A DNA stretch of 37,538 bases, taken from positions 1 to 37,538 of the forward strand of contig CAJXZM010000048.1 of assembly GCA_913063125.1 (NCBI GenBank), given 5' to 3'. Below, piece after piece: positions 10,701 to 18,800 of the stretch (its first letter is position 1; every line of letters begins with the position of its first letter). Position numbers and translations under genes: made by a program. Below the pieces are notes generated by a model. That model was not told the origin of the DNA and did not search any database. It saw only the letters and a list, made by a program, of their open reading frames with translations. Source of the DNA: an uncultured Gammaproteobacteria bacterium. GTDB lineage: Bacteria > Pseudomonadota > Gammaproteobacteria > Pseudomonadales > Ketobacteraceae.

Positions 10701-12591
10701 TACTGCCGAATGGAATCAGGTATTTAACAAACTGCCTGAAGATAAGACAGTTGCTGACTTGTTTGAAAAACAAGTTGATCTTCGTGGCGAAGGTCTCGCT
10801 TGTCGCTTCAATGGGGTTGATACGAGTTATTCTGAATTAAACCAACTGGCCAACCAGTTAGCGAATTATCTTGTAGATTGTGGTGTTACGCCAGATCAAC
10901 CCGTTGCCATTTGTTTGGATAGATCTCGGGAAATGCTGGTAGGTATTTTAGCAATCTTAAAGGTGGGTGGGGCGTATCTACCTATAGATCCATCTTACCC
11001 TGAAGATCGTGTCACTTACATGGTTGATAACTCAGCAGCTCCTGTGTTGATTACCAATAATGAGCACAGTAATCGATTTGAGTTTTTAGCGCAAACCGAT
11101 ACACAGTTATTGAACCTTGATGTTGTAGCGGACGAAATTAACGCTAAAGATAGGCAGTTTACGAGTATTCGGCCGGAAAATGGAGCTGATAGTTTAGCCA
11201 TTATTATCTATACCTCAGGTTCTACGGGTAAGCCAAAAGGTGTTTGTCTTTCACAGTTCGCTGTGGAACGTTTGGTTCTAAATACGAATTACATGACGTT
11301 CGATTCGTCTCAACGTTTCGGACACGGTTCAAACGTTTCGTTTGATGCCGCAACTTTCGAGTTCTGGGGTGCAATGCTAAATGGTGCTGCGCTGATTGGT
11401 ATTGATAAAGATACGATGCTTTCTCCTCCAAAATTTGCAGAGTTTGTAAGACGAGAGAAGATCAATGTACAGTTTGTTACAACGGCATTATTTAATGCGT
11501 TGTCAAAAGATGTACCCGATGTATTTTCTGGTATTGATTGTGTTTTGTTTGGTGGTGAGGCGTGTGATCCTGGTCAAGTTGCTGCGGTCTTGGCGCAAGA
11601 AGACTGCCCCAAGCACCTGTTGCATTTATATGGACCATCAGAAAACGCCACATTGTCTACCTATTATGACGTGAAAGAAGTGCTATCTGGAGCTAACACT
11701 GTACCGATTGGGTATCCGGTAGCTAACAGTACGTTATATATCCTTGATGAAAAACAGCGGCCAGTACCGTTAGGTGTTCCGGGAGAGATATATGTGGGTG
11801 GGTATGGTGTTGCAGAAGGGTATCTAAATAGACCGGACCTTACCGCTGAAGTATTTATGGACGATCCCTATAGTGGACAACCGAATGCTCGTATGTATAA
11901 AACGGGGGATTTGGGACGTTTATTGCCGGATGGTGCCGCTGAAATATTAGGGCGAATAGATGATCAAGTTAAGATTCGTGGTTTCCGTATAGAACTGGGT
12001 GAGATTGAAGCAGCAGTAAATCGTTTGTCTGATGTTGCGGATGCTGTTGTTGTAGTAAGAGAAGATCAACCAGGCAACAAACAATTGGTTGCCTATTGTA
12101 AGTTGGTTGCGCCGGACGAAGCCGATTTATCGTTAATCCGCGGATCACTGAAACAACAACTTCCTGACTATATGATACCGGCAGCATTTGTTGTGGTAGA
12201 TAATTTGCCAATTACGCCCAATGGTAAAGTTGATAAAAAAGCATTACCTGTACCTAGTGCTGATGCTTACCAGGTATCTGAATATGTTGCGGCCGGTAAC
12301 GATGTAGAGCAAGCCCTTGCAGATATTTGGCAAGATGTATTAGCGCTACCTCAAGTTGGTATCCATGATGACTTTTTTGATCTCGGTGGCCATTCGTTGT
12401 TAGTTACCAAGGTGTCCTCAAGAATCAAAGAAAAACTTTCTATTGAACTTCCACTTAGAACCTTGTTTGAAGTGCCAACGATTTCTGCGTTAGCGGAAAT
12501 TATTGGTGCGGTGCAATGGCAGAATAAACCAGCTGATGACTCTGTGGAAGAAGATTGTGATGACGAAGAATTTGAGGAAGGCTCAATTTAG
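1..12591 (+). CDS. NRPS-1, three modules (C-A-PCP-E, C-A-PCP-E, C-A-PCP), 5' end outside window
   Basis: Multimodular peptide synthetase that activates three amino acids as adenylates, loads them on carrier proteins and joins them. The frame is open from base 1, so the true start lies upstream. The first in-frame ATG (142) falls inside the first C domain and is not the start, because bases 1-141 already encode a typical pre-C linker (LSPEKRELLLKQL). 4196 codons are visible before the stop. Both E domains have the HHxxxDxxSW signature, and the C domains after them start with YPLSPMQEGMLFH or YPLSPVQEGMLFH, the form that accepts D-configured donors. The two carriers before E domains read LGGDSI, the usual E-associated form; the last reads LGGHSL. 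The protein ends in an acidic tail (DDEEFEEGSI), which I infer docks to the TubC-type domain of NRPS-2 117 bases downstream. No initiation or release domain is visible in this part. Confidence 0.97.
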   Translation, partial: QLLKRLASLSPEKRELLLKQLKQKKSKSAQPKIDSIQRYPRDGNRLPMSYAQQRLWFLEQLQSGTSSYNISAALKLQGNLDIEALRLAFEEIVVRHEALRTTFIAEDGQGRQVIMEPQRWELPTISLEPLAPEEQEEVIKTRFIGDAHTSFDLVNGPLLRTRLIRLAQDAYVLIVTMHHIVADGWSMGVLIRELAALYEAYAQDQPSPLEPLKIQYADFSQWQREWLAGDRLNKQLSYWKERLVDVPVLALPTDFSRPPVQTYAGANTVFTIDKETTASLNALCKAQSVTLFMTLLASLQVLLHRYSSQDDICVGTPIANRVRPELESLIGCFVNTLAIRNDLSGNPTFTSLLSQVQKNLTSAYDNQDIPFERIVDELGVAREMSHTPLFQVMFVLQNAAPTGSLALKGVNIELMPEESHTAKFDLTLNLREENGCIIGDWEYRTDLFEPLTIERMKAHFVEIIRSVTKESNKNIDEISLLNQEEKQMLLGRWNDTASKYERDSDISSVFVEQVNKFGESIALRFGDISLTYQQLNNRANEIAHALIKKGVAPNQRVGLCAERSVEMIASILGILKAGAAYVPLDPSYPQDRLHFMLEDSDADIVIVHRHLRDQMPIDDEHVLLIDAECSEVQNEQLWPEPNITVSATDPAYVMYTSGSTGRPKGIEVVQRNVVRLVRNTNFMTLDSNIVFMQYAPISFDAATLEIWAPLLNGGSLVVAPAGQLNPEEIGSVIQEYNVNAVWLTAALFHYIAEYHVGQFNGVNQLLAGGDVLSPVLVRKVLDTIDDLCLINGYGPTENTTFTCCYPMHDSSQVRQTVPIGKPIANTCIYVLDNVLAPVPVGVPGELYTSGDGVTNGYLNRDDLTKDVFVNNPFDLGDDPVMYKTGDLVRYCSDGTVEYLGRIDQQVKIRGYRIELGEIEEAIGQINTTREVVVIAREDVPGVKKLTAYIVPQEGFDPKASDLRMELKQSLPEYMIPSFFVMMENFPVTANGKLDRKALPKPDADSATEEDQVLPRNDKEQALADIWSEVLSLDVVGVFDNFFELGGDSILSIQIISRAKLSGLHLTTKQVFENQTIAELAAVASEVEAPILAEQGMVIGDVALSPIEHWFFDHKFVEENHWNQSVLLDLKPGFKHTEIQIGQAFSAVALHHDAIRLRFDRGENGVIRQYHHDDTDGYAHFAIHDIDLTRCDDARIEQEITSEANGVQSGLNLKKGPLLSVAIFRLPNNQRKMLLVVHHLVVDGVSWRILLDDLSTALAQIAANKSVSFAPKTTSYQQWVETLTTYTNDVLVEQEADYWRAQTSANKPLLPIDNPSGSRAVVHTNVHQVVLSKEKTASLLRDVSQAYRTEINDLLLTALGKTVSDWSGQSQTLIDLEGHGRESFNDRVDLSRTFGWFTSVYPVLIDVEAGLPLSSNIKKVKEQLRGIPSKGFGFGALKTFAHDDVLRKDLSNAPKADIVFNYLGQFDSMLENSPWFALATEDKGSEHSHDGDESHLLSINCHIVDGCLQVDWIYSSDIYREETIQRIAESYLQNLTQVIDHCLKHSSFGYTPSDFPLAGLGQSEVDRLFGSERAIESAYPLSPMQEGMLFHSLFDTGSGVYFEQLSVEVIGGVDREILQRAWAYVLNRHPVLRSAFLWDELDVPLQVVHKSFDAEIGEFDWCDLDEASVEHRLELWLEQDRNRGFDFAKPGLSRLAWIFLPNDKSRLVWSFHHVVLDGWSLPLVMGEVFQVYASFAQGVQPQLAPPGRYEDFIGWLKDFDKADALQFWKNYLHGFEAPTPLAGRKVKTDKEEYFDRTLSFSEKFTSDLQKFARDQHITLNTVVQAGWGTLLSRYSGEESVVFGTTVSGRPADLTGVENIVGLFINTLPLRLHISDSTCIGPLLRTMQDEQIDLRRFEATPLVDIHHNSEIPGDQSLFDSILVFENYPVGDAVKSGDQLLDIGHVTSIEHTNFPLTLIVEPADSLGLKISYDASLFDEAFIDRMLGHLEVIIRGALEQPDVPLLRLPLLNNEELSQTLTEWNPAEADYPRDKCLHELFEAQVKAAPDARAIIFGADELSYDRLNRKANQLARVLIAKGVQSESFVAIALERSVDMVVAILATLKAGGAYVPLDPAYPEERLTFMLEDTQAPVLVTKSEYQSVLEPITNNIDMELNTVLIDQDNVYVEEQFDTNLDQPIFGHARRLVYVVYTSGSTGKPKGVACQQLAVNRLVLDSNYVKITPQDQVAHLSNVSFDASTFEIWGALLNGATLVGFTKDMLLTPEEFVSEVDRTGTNIMFITTALFNVFAISYPQVFEKIKYLMFGGEACDPQQVRKIAENHKPEHFLHVYGPSENTTFSTWYEIEGVPEGALTVPIGRSLSGSTAYILDAKMQPVPIGVAGEIYVGGDGLANRYLNDPDKTSEAFVNNPFSWSSGDSDSENGNSRLYKTGDLAKYTEAGYIEILGRADDQVKIRGFRIELGEVEASLTQLNDVIEAVVVVREDVPGRKQLVAYVIGESGLDAAEVRKETAKHLPKHMMPSSFVVMDEFPLTQNGKVNKRELPAPSADDQPQQEYVAPRNKKESVLVGIWEQVLKADTVGVHDNFFELGGDSILSIQIISRAKREGLHLTAKQVFESQTIAELAEVATDLASVIIAEQGLVEGESILTPIQQWFFDQQLADAHHFNQSVMFAVNSSVGNQHLQEAWEGVLLQHDALRLQYNRAVTGEWTQCFRPSEHIESLLGQVYEVVDLSKLPEAAQTEQVEALAAQVQAEMNLSRGPLIKVIVFNFSGTKASRMFVVVHHLVIDVFSWRVILEDLQTALGQCIAGDSVELGDKTTSFQQWGETLHGFAQSEQVAIDAEYWRSKRFVSMADIPKDSNGLNTVASVESVELALTADETQRLLTQAPQCYRTEINELLLTAFGQTITEWADTESILVDLEGHGREAISDSVDISRTVGWFTSIFPLILDEIGSLELSNRIKSVKEQLRAMPKKGLGYGVLRYLSDDVELSDELAMLPSAQMSFNYLGQLDQVFDEDALLAQSDESVGEEISQASNRGYLLEVSGRIQGGVLLMTWRYSTAIHQGKTIQALAQSYLDNLRSVISHCVDTNNGSYTPSDFPLANITQQQLDTHVPEKMGIEGIYPLSPVQEGMLFHTLYEPESWVYFDQVDVSLGGIVDENILFDAWRQVVSRHQILRTGFMWDGVAQPLQIVHEKIELSITKYDWSDVSAVEAKQKLERYLIDDRNLGFNFRQAGILRLTWIRMPEQRFQLIWSFHHILLDGWSMPVVFGEIFAIYEALSQGQTLDISPAPKYQSFIEWQQNLDTAESKRFWTEYLKDFSAPTPIPVRNSAAIANQKVIDSEGGADRYCEMEISVLGSKLDTLQKLAKQHRLTLNHILQGVWGILLNRYSGEDSVLFGTTVSGRPAELSGIEQMVGCFINTLPMRILIDNDEPFIDWLQAIQEKQVEIKHFESSSLVDVQRCSQVPSKEALFESILVFENYPIDESLEDSQASMEIGSVEAFQQTNFPLTFICIPGKELILRFSYDSYLFEHKTINRMLQHVDTLLSAIADDADTLVGELPLITEQEQQQVTTAEWNQVFNKLPEDKTVADLFEKQVDLRGEGLACRFNGVDTSYSELNQLANQLANYLVDCGVTPDQPVAICLDRSREMLVGILAILKVGGAYLPIDPSYPEDRVTYMVDNSAAPVLITNNEHSNRFEFLAQTDTQLLNLDVVADEINAKDRQFTSIRPENGADSLAIIIYTSGSTGKPKGVCLSQFAVERLVLNTNYMTFDSSQRFGHGSNVSFDAATFEFWGAMLNGAALIGIDKDTMLSPPKFAEFVRREKINVQFVTTALFNALSKDVPDVFSGIDCVLFGGEACDPGQVAAVLAQEDCPKHLLHLYGPSENATLSTYYDVKEVLSGANTVPIGYPVANSTLYILDEKQRPVPLGVPGEIYVGGYGVAEGYLNRPDLTAEVFMDDPYSGQPNARMYKTGDLGRLLPDGAAEILGRIDDQVKIRGFRIELGEIEAAVNRLSDVADAVVVVREDQPGNKQLVAYCKLVAPDEADLSLIRGSLKQQLPDYMIPAAFVVVDNLPITPNGKVDKKALPVPSADAYQVSEYVAAGNDVEQALADIWQDVLALPQVGIHDDFFDLGGHSLLVTKVSSRIKEKLSIELPLRTLFEVPTISALAEIIGAVQWQNKPADDSVEEDCDDEEFEEGSI
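4711..9330 (+). other. NRPS-1 module 2: C-A-PCP-E
   Basis: The DCL-type C domain starts YPLSPMQEGMLFH near 4731, with HHVVLDGWS at 5131. The A domain (about 6070-7600) has FDASTFEIW at 6691 and YGPSEN near 6979. The pocket reads D-A-F-F-M-G-V-T-F, one residue from DAFFLGVTF, a code I associate with isoleucine. The A10 motif is NGKVNKREL, with Asn where Asp is usual, but the catalytic Lys is kept. The PCP serine is at 7762. The E domain (about 7920-9330) has HHLVIDVFSW at 8332, where Val replaces the usual Gly after Asp. Its EGHGRE and GWFTS motifs are intact. Confidence 0.9.
9331..12591 (+). other. NRPS-1 module 3: C-A-PCP and acidic tail
   Basis: The DCL-type C domain (YPLSPVQEGMLFH near 9348; HHILLDGWS at 9751) fits acceptance of the epimerised chain from module 2. 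The A domain (about 10700-12240) has TSGSTGKPKG at 11212, FDAATFEFW at 11341 and YGPSEN at 11629. Its pocket reads D-A-F-F-L-G-L-T-L, which is hydrophobic and closest to Ile/Leu-type codes; I cannot choose a residue. The PCP serine is at 12394 (LGGHSL) and no E domain follows, so an L residue is expected. The last 20 or so residues are strongly acidic. Confidence 0.88.
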
Positions 12592-12598
12592 GCCTTCC
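12576..12598 (+). repeat. Inverted repeat over the NRPS-1 stop codon
   Basis: GGAAGGC (12576-12582) and GCCTTCC (12592-12598) form a perfect 7-bp GC-rich stem with a 9-base loop that contains the stop codon. No T-run follows, so this is not a convincing intrinsic terminator. It could be a 3'-end stabilising or pausing hairpin between two co-transcribed genes. Confidence 0.4.
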
Positions 12599-12708
12599 CT
12601 CCCTAATAAAAATGATATTAGCCCGCGATATTAACGTTATGGCTACTTTGAGCTCGAGCTTTTAAATGTTGAGTGAGAATTTGAGAAAGAATTTGAGGAA
12701 GTAATAGT
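12592..12708 (+). promoter_or_regulatory. Leader of NRPS-2 with acidic-tail-like vestige and RBS
   Basis: This is a 117-base gap without a full gene. Near its 3' end, 12677-12700 is a 12-base unit in two copies (GAATTTGAGAAA then GAATTTGAGGAA). In frame it would read EFEKEFEE followed by VIV and a TGA at 12710 that overlaps the ATG of NRPS-2 (ATGA). The second copy supplies the GAGGAA ribosome-binding site. A 15-base stretch here (12687-12701) is identical to 12566-12580 in the acidic tail of NRPS-1. I infer a duplicated or relic acidic-tail end that now serves as leader and Shine-Dalgarno site. Confidence 0.5.
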
Positions 12709-12876
12709 ATGACGGTTTTTGAATTAATGTCCAAGCTGGGTGCAGCAGGTATAAAGCTTTGGTTGGAAGACGGTCAATTAAAATTTAAAGCACCTAAAGG
12801 TGCTTTGACCAAGGACCTTAAATCACACTTGGTCGCAAAAAAACAAGATGTTATTGAATTTCTTGGGGCAACCCGA
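12709..12876 (+). other. TubC-type N-terminal docking domain of NRPS-2
   Basis: About 56 residues with the family pattern: a short helix, a beta-hairpin with basic residues (KLWLEDGQLKFKAPKG) and a closing helix. In tubulysin-type synthetases this fold binds the acidic C-terminal peptide of the upstream synthetase. The acidic tail of NRPS-1 is the obvious partner; the pairing is inferred. Confidence 0.85.
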
Positions 12877-15800
12877 GTAGGTGGTGATGCCTCTGATGAC
12901 ACAATCCCTAAAGCAGATCGAAGTAAATCTCTACAGTTATCCTACTCACAACAACGTATGTGGTTTATTGAGCAGTTAATGCCTGCAAACAGCACCTTTC
13001 ATATACCTGCAGCATTGGTGTTGAGTGGCGTGTTGGATCGAGAAGCGTTACGTAAGTCATTTGAATTGTTAGTTGAACGACATGAAACCTTACGAACGGT
13101 GTTTGAAACCGATGGTGACGATGCTGTTCAAATCGTAAAAGACCCCGAGTCGTTTCGGTTACCTTATACTGACTTAACAGATTTGCCAAAAGCTGATCGA
13201 CAGGCTAAAGCAAAAGACATAGCTGAGTCTGATATTCAAACAGGTTTTGATTTGGCTCAAGGCCCAATGATTCGAGCGCAATTGTTGAAGCTTGATGATA
13301 ATCAGCATGCTTTGGTGATGGTAATGCATCATATTGTGTCTGATGGCTGGTCCATGGAAATATTTGTTAAAGAAATGGCTGCACTTTATGCGGCTACCCG
13401 CCAAGGTCAGCCTTCACCGTTACCGGCGCTATCGATTCAGTATGCTGATTTTGCACAATGGCAGCGACAGTGGCTAACGGGAGAACTTCTTGATGTTCAG
13501 CTCGGTTACTGGAAAAAACAATTAGCAAATGCGCCAGAGCAGTTAATACTACCTTTTGATCGCTCACGCCCCGCATTGAAAACCAATAATGGTTCAAATG
13601 TTAATGTAGCGTTGTCTGGTTCGTTATTAGATTCATTGCGACAGTTAGCTCGTGAGTTGGATGTTACTTTATATATTTTGCTACTTTCGGCATATAAGGT
13701 CGTGTTGGCTAAGTGGTCTGGGCAACCAGATTTATCTGTTGGCATGCCTGTCGCGGGACGAAACCAAGGCCAGGTCGAATCCCTTATCGGGTTTTTCATC
13801 AATACATTAGTCGTGCGAACCCATCAAGAAGATAACCCTACGCTAAAAGAATTTGTTGCTCAGGTGAGAGAGCAAGTGCTGGGGGCTCAGGCTCACCAGG
13901 ACGTTCCTCTGGAAGCAATTGTTGAAGCACTTAATGTACCCAGGAATTTATCTTTTTCCCCTCTATATCAAGTTGCATTCTCCCTAACTAGCGGCAAGGA
14001 GCAAGCTGAAACAAAAGCTATTGGTGGATTAGAAATAGAACCGTTGGATGTCGATCTAGTTGCTGCCCGTCAAGATATTACCTTGATGTTGGTGGACAAA
14101 GAATCAGAGTTAACCGGGATGATCGAGTACAATGTTGATTTGTTTAATGAATCAACTATTCAGCATTTCTCTGGGCACTTCATCAGCGTGCTTACTCAAA
14201 TGGTGGAGGATGCTAATAAGCCGGTTGCTGCCGTTGAAGTTGCTGCTCTAGCTCCAGCTACAAAGGCTGTTGAGGCAATATTTCCTATAACACCAATGCA
14301 GCGCGATTTTGTATTAGATAGCGTGCGTGATAGCAGTACTGCTCGAAATACGGTTGGTTATAGTGTGGAGCTACCTTTTGCGGTGGATGTTGATCAGTGG
14401 TCGCAAGCGGTAAACCGGGTTGCGGCAGAACAGCCTAACCAGCGGGTACGTTTTGTTGAAGGTTCTGCCCCTTGGCTGGAGTCGATTTATCAAACAATTC
14501 AAACGTCAGTAGATGTTACGGTTGAATTTGTTGATTTGCCAAAACATACCGGTAACGAGTCATTAAGTGAGACTGATATAGCCGATTGGTTACGTCAGAC
14601 AGCGTTAATTTCTTGGGATGTTTTGGGTGGTGAGCTTCATAAGCACTGGTTGGTGAAAGTATCAGAACAACGATTTATTTCTTTGTCCACATGGCATCAT
14701 GCCATTACCGACGGCACCTCAGAATTTGTACGGGCAAAGCAAACTATTGCAGCATATTTTGGCAAAGAAACGCAGCCTCAAAGCGTAGAGGCTTATGGTC
14801 AACAAATTGCTCGGCGTCGTATAACCAGTGATACGTTGAGCATGAACCAGTTTTGGCATTCGCAGCTTGGTAATGTTGAGAGCCTAGGGTATCGAAGTAA
14901 AAATCCAGGCGATCTGCATATCAGTCAAACGTTGTTAACGGGTGATAAGAAAGCTGCGATAGAAAGATGGTGTAAGGAAAAAGGTGTTTCTTTTGTTAAT
15001 TTACTCAGAACCTTGTTCGCGTTGTCGGTTCGTAATTGTTTTTACCAGGCTGACGACGTTGCACTTATTGAGGCGGTTGCAGCCCGTAATACAGAGGAGA
15101 GAGCTTCTACCGGTTGCTATTTTCAGTTTGCTCCTTCGTTATTTTTAGGGGAGGATTGTGATAGAAAGGGCTCGATCGTTGAGCTATTAAATGCACATCG
15201 AGCATGGCGAAAACAACTCAATGATAATGTGCATTTGTCATTTTCTGCCCGGGGGAAAGTACTAAGTCCAGAAGGGCTAGAGTTCCAGTTTAATTACCGT
15301 CCACCAGAAGCCTCCCAAGGCTTTGACGCTGAAGGACAGCTTTGTTTCTTAAAAGCTATCCAGCCTGACAATCCCGGTATGGTGAAACTATTAATATCAC
15401 CCGAACCGAACAGTGTGGTGTTACGACTAAGTTATTTTGATAATGAGTTTGATGGCTTTAACATATGCGAACGTATTGTTTCTGTTATTGATCAAATTGT
15501 TGCAGGTACGGATCAGCTATCCGAATTCGATTGGTTGATTGGGAATGAGAGGTCAGCGCAATTATCTCAAGTATCACAATCAGACGAAGAGGTCGAGCAG
15601 CCAAGCGGCACCGTAATAGCGCTAATTGAACAGAACATTCAAAGTACACCTGATGCGACGGCTGTGAAATGTGGTACGGAGTCTTTAACTTACGCTGAAT
15701 TGGGCGAAAAAAGTAATCGGGTAGCACGACTGCTTACTGAAAAAGGCGTGTCCGCTGGTGATCGAGTTGCGATCTGCGTGGAGCGTTCTATTGAATTACC

Positions 15801-18800
15801 TGTTTTTGTTATAGCAACATTGAAACTAGGTGCAGCTTACGTACCTATGGATCCAGCTTATCCAGCTGATCGATTATGCTACATTGCCAAAGATAGCGGT
15901 GTTGCGCTTATCGTTACCGAAGCGTGTGTTATCGATAAATTAGTCGGCGATAATACGTTACCGGAATCCATTGGTGTTTTGTTACGTGCTGATGCAGTTA
16001 ATGAAAGTGAGGGGCTTGATTCATCGTCACTTGACTGTGTTGTGAATGCCGACGACCCTATTTATGTTATTTATACATCAGGCTCAACGGGGTTACCAAA
16101 AGGAGCCGAGCTTTGCCATAAAGGCGAGGTAAACCTTCTTAACTGGTATACCGAATCATTGGCATTATCTGCTGCTGATAATGTGCTGATGATCAGTGCG
16201 ATTGGGTTTGATTTAACACAGAAAAACCTATTTGCATCTTTTGTGAGTGGTGGAACGTTAGTTTTGCCGAGCATGGAAGAATACGATCCAGATATCATCG
16301 CCAAAATCATTCAGGATAATGAAATTACAGTTGTTAACTGTGCCCCTACTGCCTTTTATCCTGTTGCTGCATTATCACAACATGTTGGTTACCCATACTC
16401 TTCATTACGCCATTTAGTGCTCGGTGGAGAGCCTATTCGTACGGAGTCTCTATCCGGCTGGTTGTCGGAGCCTAATTGTAATTGTGTGTTAATGAACAGC
16501 TATGGTCCGACAGAGTGTACAGATGTTGTAGCCTACCAGCAGTTTAATGACGGTGTTGTTGACGGGCAGTCGTTGCCGATAGGTAAGGCCATACAAAATA
16601 CACAACTTTATGTTGTTAACCGCCGTGGTGGTTTGATGCCAACGGGAGCAGCAGGGGAGCTTTGTGTAGCAGGTATTGGTGTCGGGAAGGGGTATCTAAA
16701 TCAGCCGAAACTGACGGCTGATGTTTTTGCTGCTAATCCCTTTGCAGATGACGGGACGCAGTGGTACCACACCGGTGACTTGGTTCAATATGATGCGTCA
16801 GGTTCACTCGTCTATGTCGGACGAAAAGATTTTCAAGTTAAACTTCGTGGATTGCGTATTGAACCGGGTGAAATCGATACTTTAGTTAAAGCACAGCCTG
16901 GTGTTGAAGATAGCCTGACATTGGTGCGAGATGATTTACTGGTTTCTTATATAACTTATGCGACTACCAGCAAAGCCGTGAGTACTTCTGATATTAAGAC
17001 GGCATTGAAAACACAGTTGCCTGACTTTATGGTTCCAAGTGCCATTATGGTGTTACCTGTATGGCCTTTGACACCAAACGGGAAGATTGATCGTAAAGCA
17101 TTACCTGAACCGGATTTAGGTGGCGATGACGGCGATTTTGTTTCTCCTCGAAATGATACAGAACAGCAAATTGCAGATATTTGGTGTCAGGTATTAGGAC
17201 TTTTAAAAGTTGGTATTACTGCCGATTTTTTCAGTGTTGGCGGCCATTCTCTATTAGCGACTCAAGTAGTTGCACGTATTAGACAAACGTTTGGTATAGA
17301 ACTTTCGGTTCGAGCTTTATTTGAAAATTCAACGATTGAAACTCTCGTTGTGGCAATCGAAGTAGCTGCAGCATCAGGCCAAATCATTACCGCCCCCCCC
17401 ATTATAAAACTACCGACACCCAATGTAGATGTACTGTCTTTTGCACAGCATCGCTTATGGTTTGTTGATCAATTGAATCAGGGTAGTAGTGAATATAATA
17501 TGCCTGCGGCAATGCGTCTAAAAGGTCCGTTAGATATAGCATTACTTGATCAAGTCTTTACTGAAATTGTAAGACGCCACGAAGTGCTTAGAACCAATTT
17601 TGGTGCTGAAGATGGTTTGCCTACCTTAATCGTTCATCAGCCTGAATCTTGGGTATCAGACGTTGTTGATTTGCGTGCCACTTCAGCAGATAAGCAAGAG
17701 AGTGAAATTACGCGTTATGTTGATGAAGACGCAAATCGCACGTTAAGTCTGGCAACGGATAAGTTGTTTACCAGCAAAGTACTAACGTTGGCGACTGATG
17801 ATCATGTTCTGCTATTAAATATGCACCATATCGTTTCTGATGGTTGGTCGATTGGTGTATTAGTTCAAGAAATTAAAGCCTTATATGAAGCCTTTAAAGC
17901 AGGTGACGCATCACCATTAGCTGATTTAGACATTCAATATTCTGATTATTCAGTGTGGCAACGGGAATGGTTACAAGGCAAGGCGCTTGAAAATTTACAA
18001 AATTATTGGTTGAAAACGTTAGGTGACGCTCCTGATGTCTTGCGGATTCCAACAGATCGTCCCAGACCCAAAATGCAAACCTTTAATGGTGCTCATTATC
18101 CGGTTGCATTAGGGGTGAATCTCTCAGAAAAATTGAATACGTTTTGCGAAAAACAAGACCTTACGCCCTTCATGGTATTGATGGGGGCTTATCAGGTATT
18201 GCTTGCGCGTTACTGTAATCAAAATGATATTTGTGTCGGTATCCCGATAGCGGGGCGGAATCGTTCAGAAGTAGAAGGACTTATCGGCTTCTTTATTAAC
18301 GGGTTGGTGATTCGCACTAAGCTCGAAGGTAATCCAAGTATTGTCGATTACCTTGGACGAGTAAAAGAAGCAGCGTTAGGTGCTTATTCTCATCAAGATA
18401 TGCCAGCCGATTTACTTGCGGACGCGATGAAGCTGGACCGCAGTGCAGAGCATGCGCCGGGAGCACAAGTAGGTTTTGCATTACAAAATACGCCACAAGA
18501 AGCCGTCGGTACACAAGTTGGGGATATTGAATTAACACCGGTATTAAGAGAGCACAAGACGGCCAAGTATGAGTTTTCATTAATTCTTCAAGAGAATGAT
18601 GCTGATTTTGGTGGTGTAGTAGAATTTAATACAGATCTTTTTGATGTCTCCACTATCGAACAGATGATGGCGCATTATGCTCGAATTTTAGAACAAATGG
18701 TCGACAAGCCAGAAGCCTTTCTTGATAACCTTAATGTGGTTGCTGAAAGTGAACTCTATTCTTTGTTAGATGTGGATTCTGAGCAATATGAGCTTAAATC

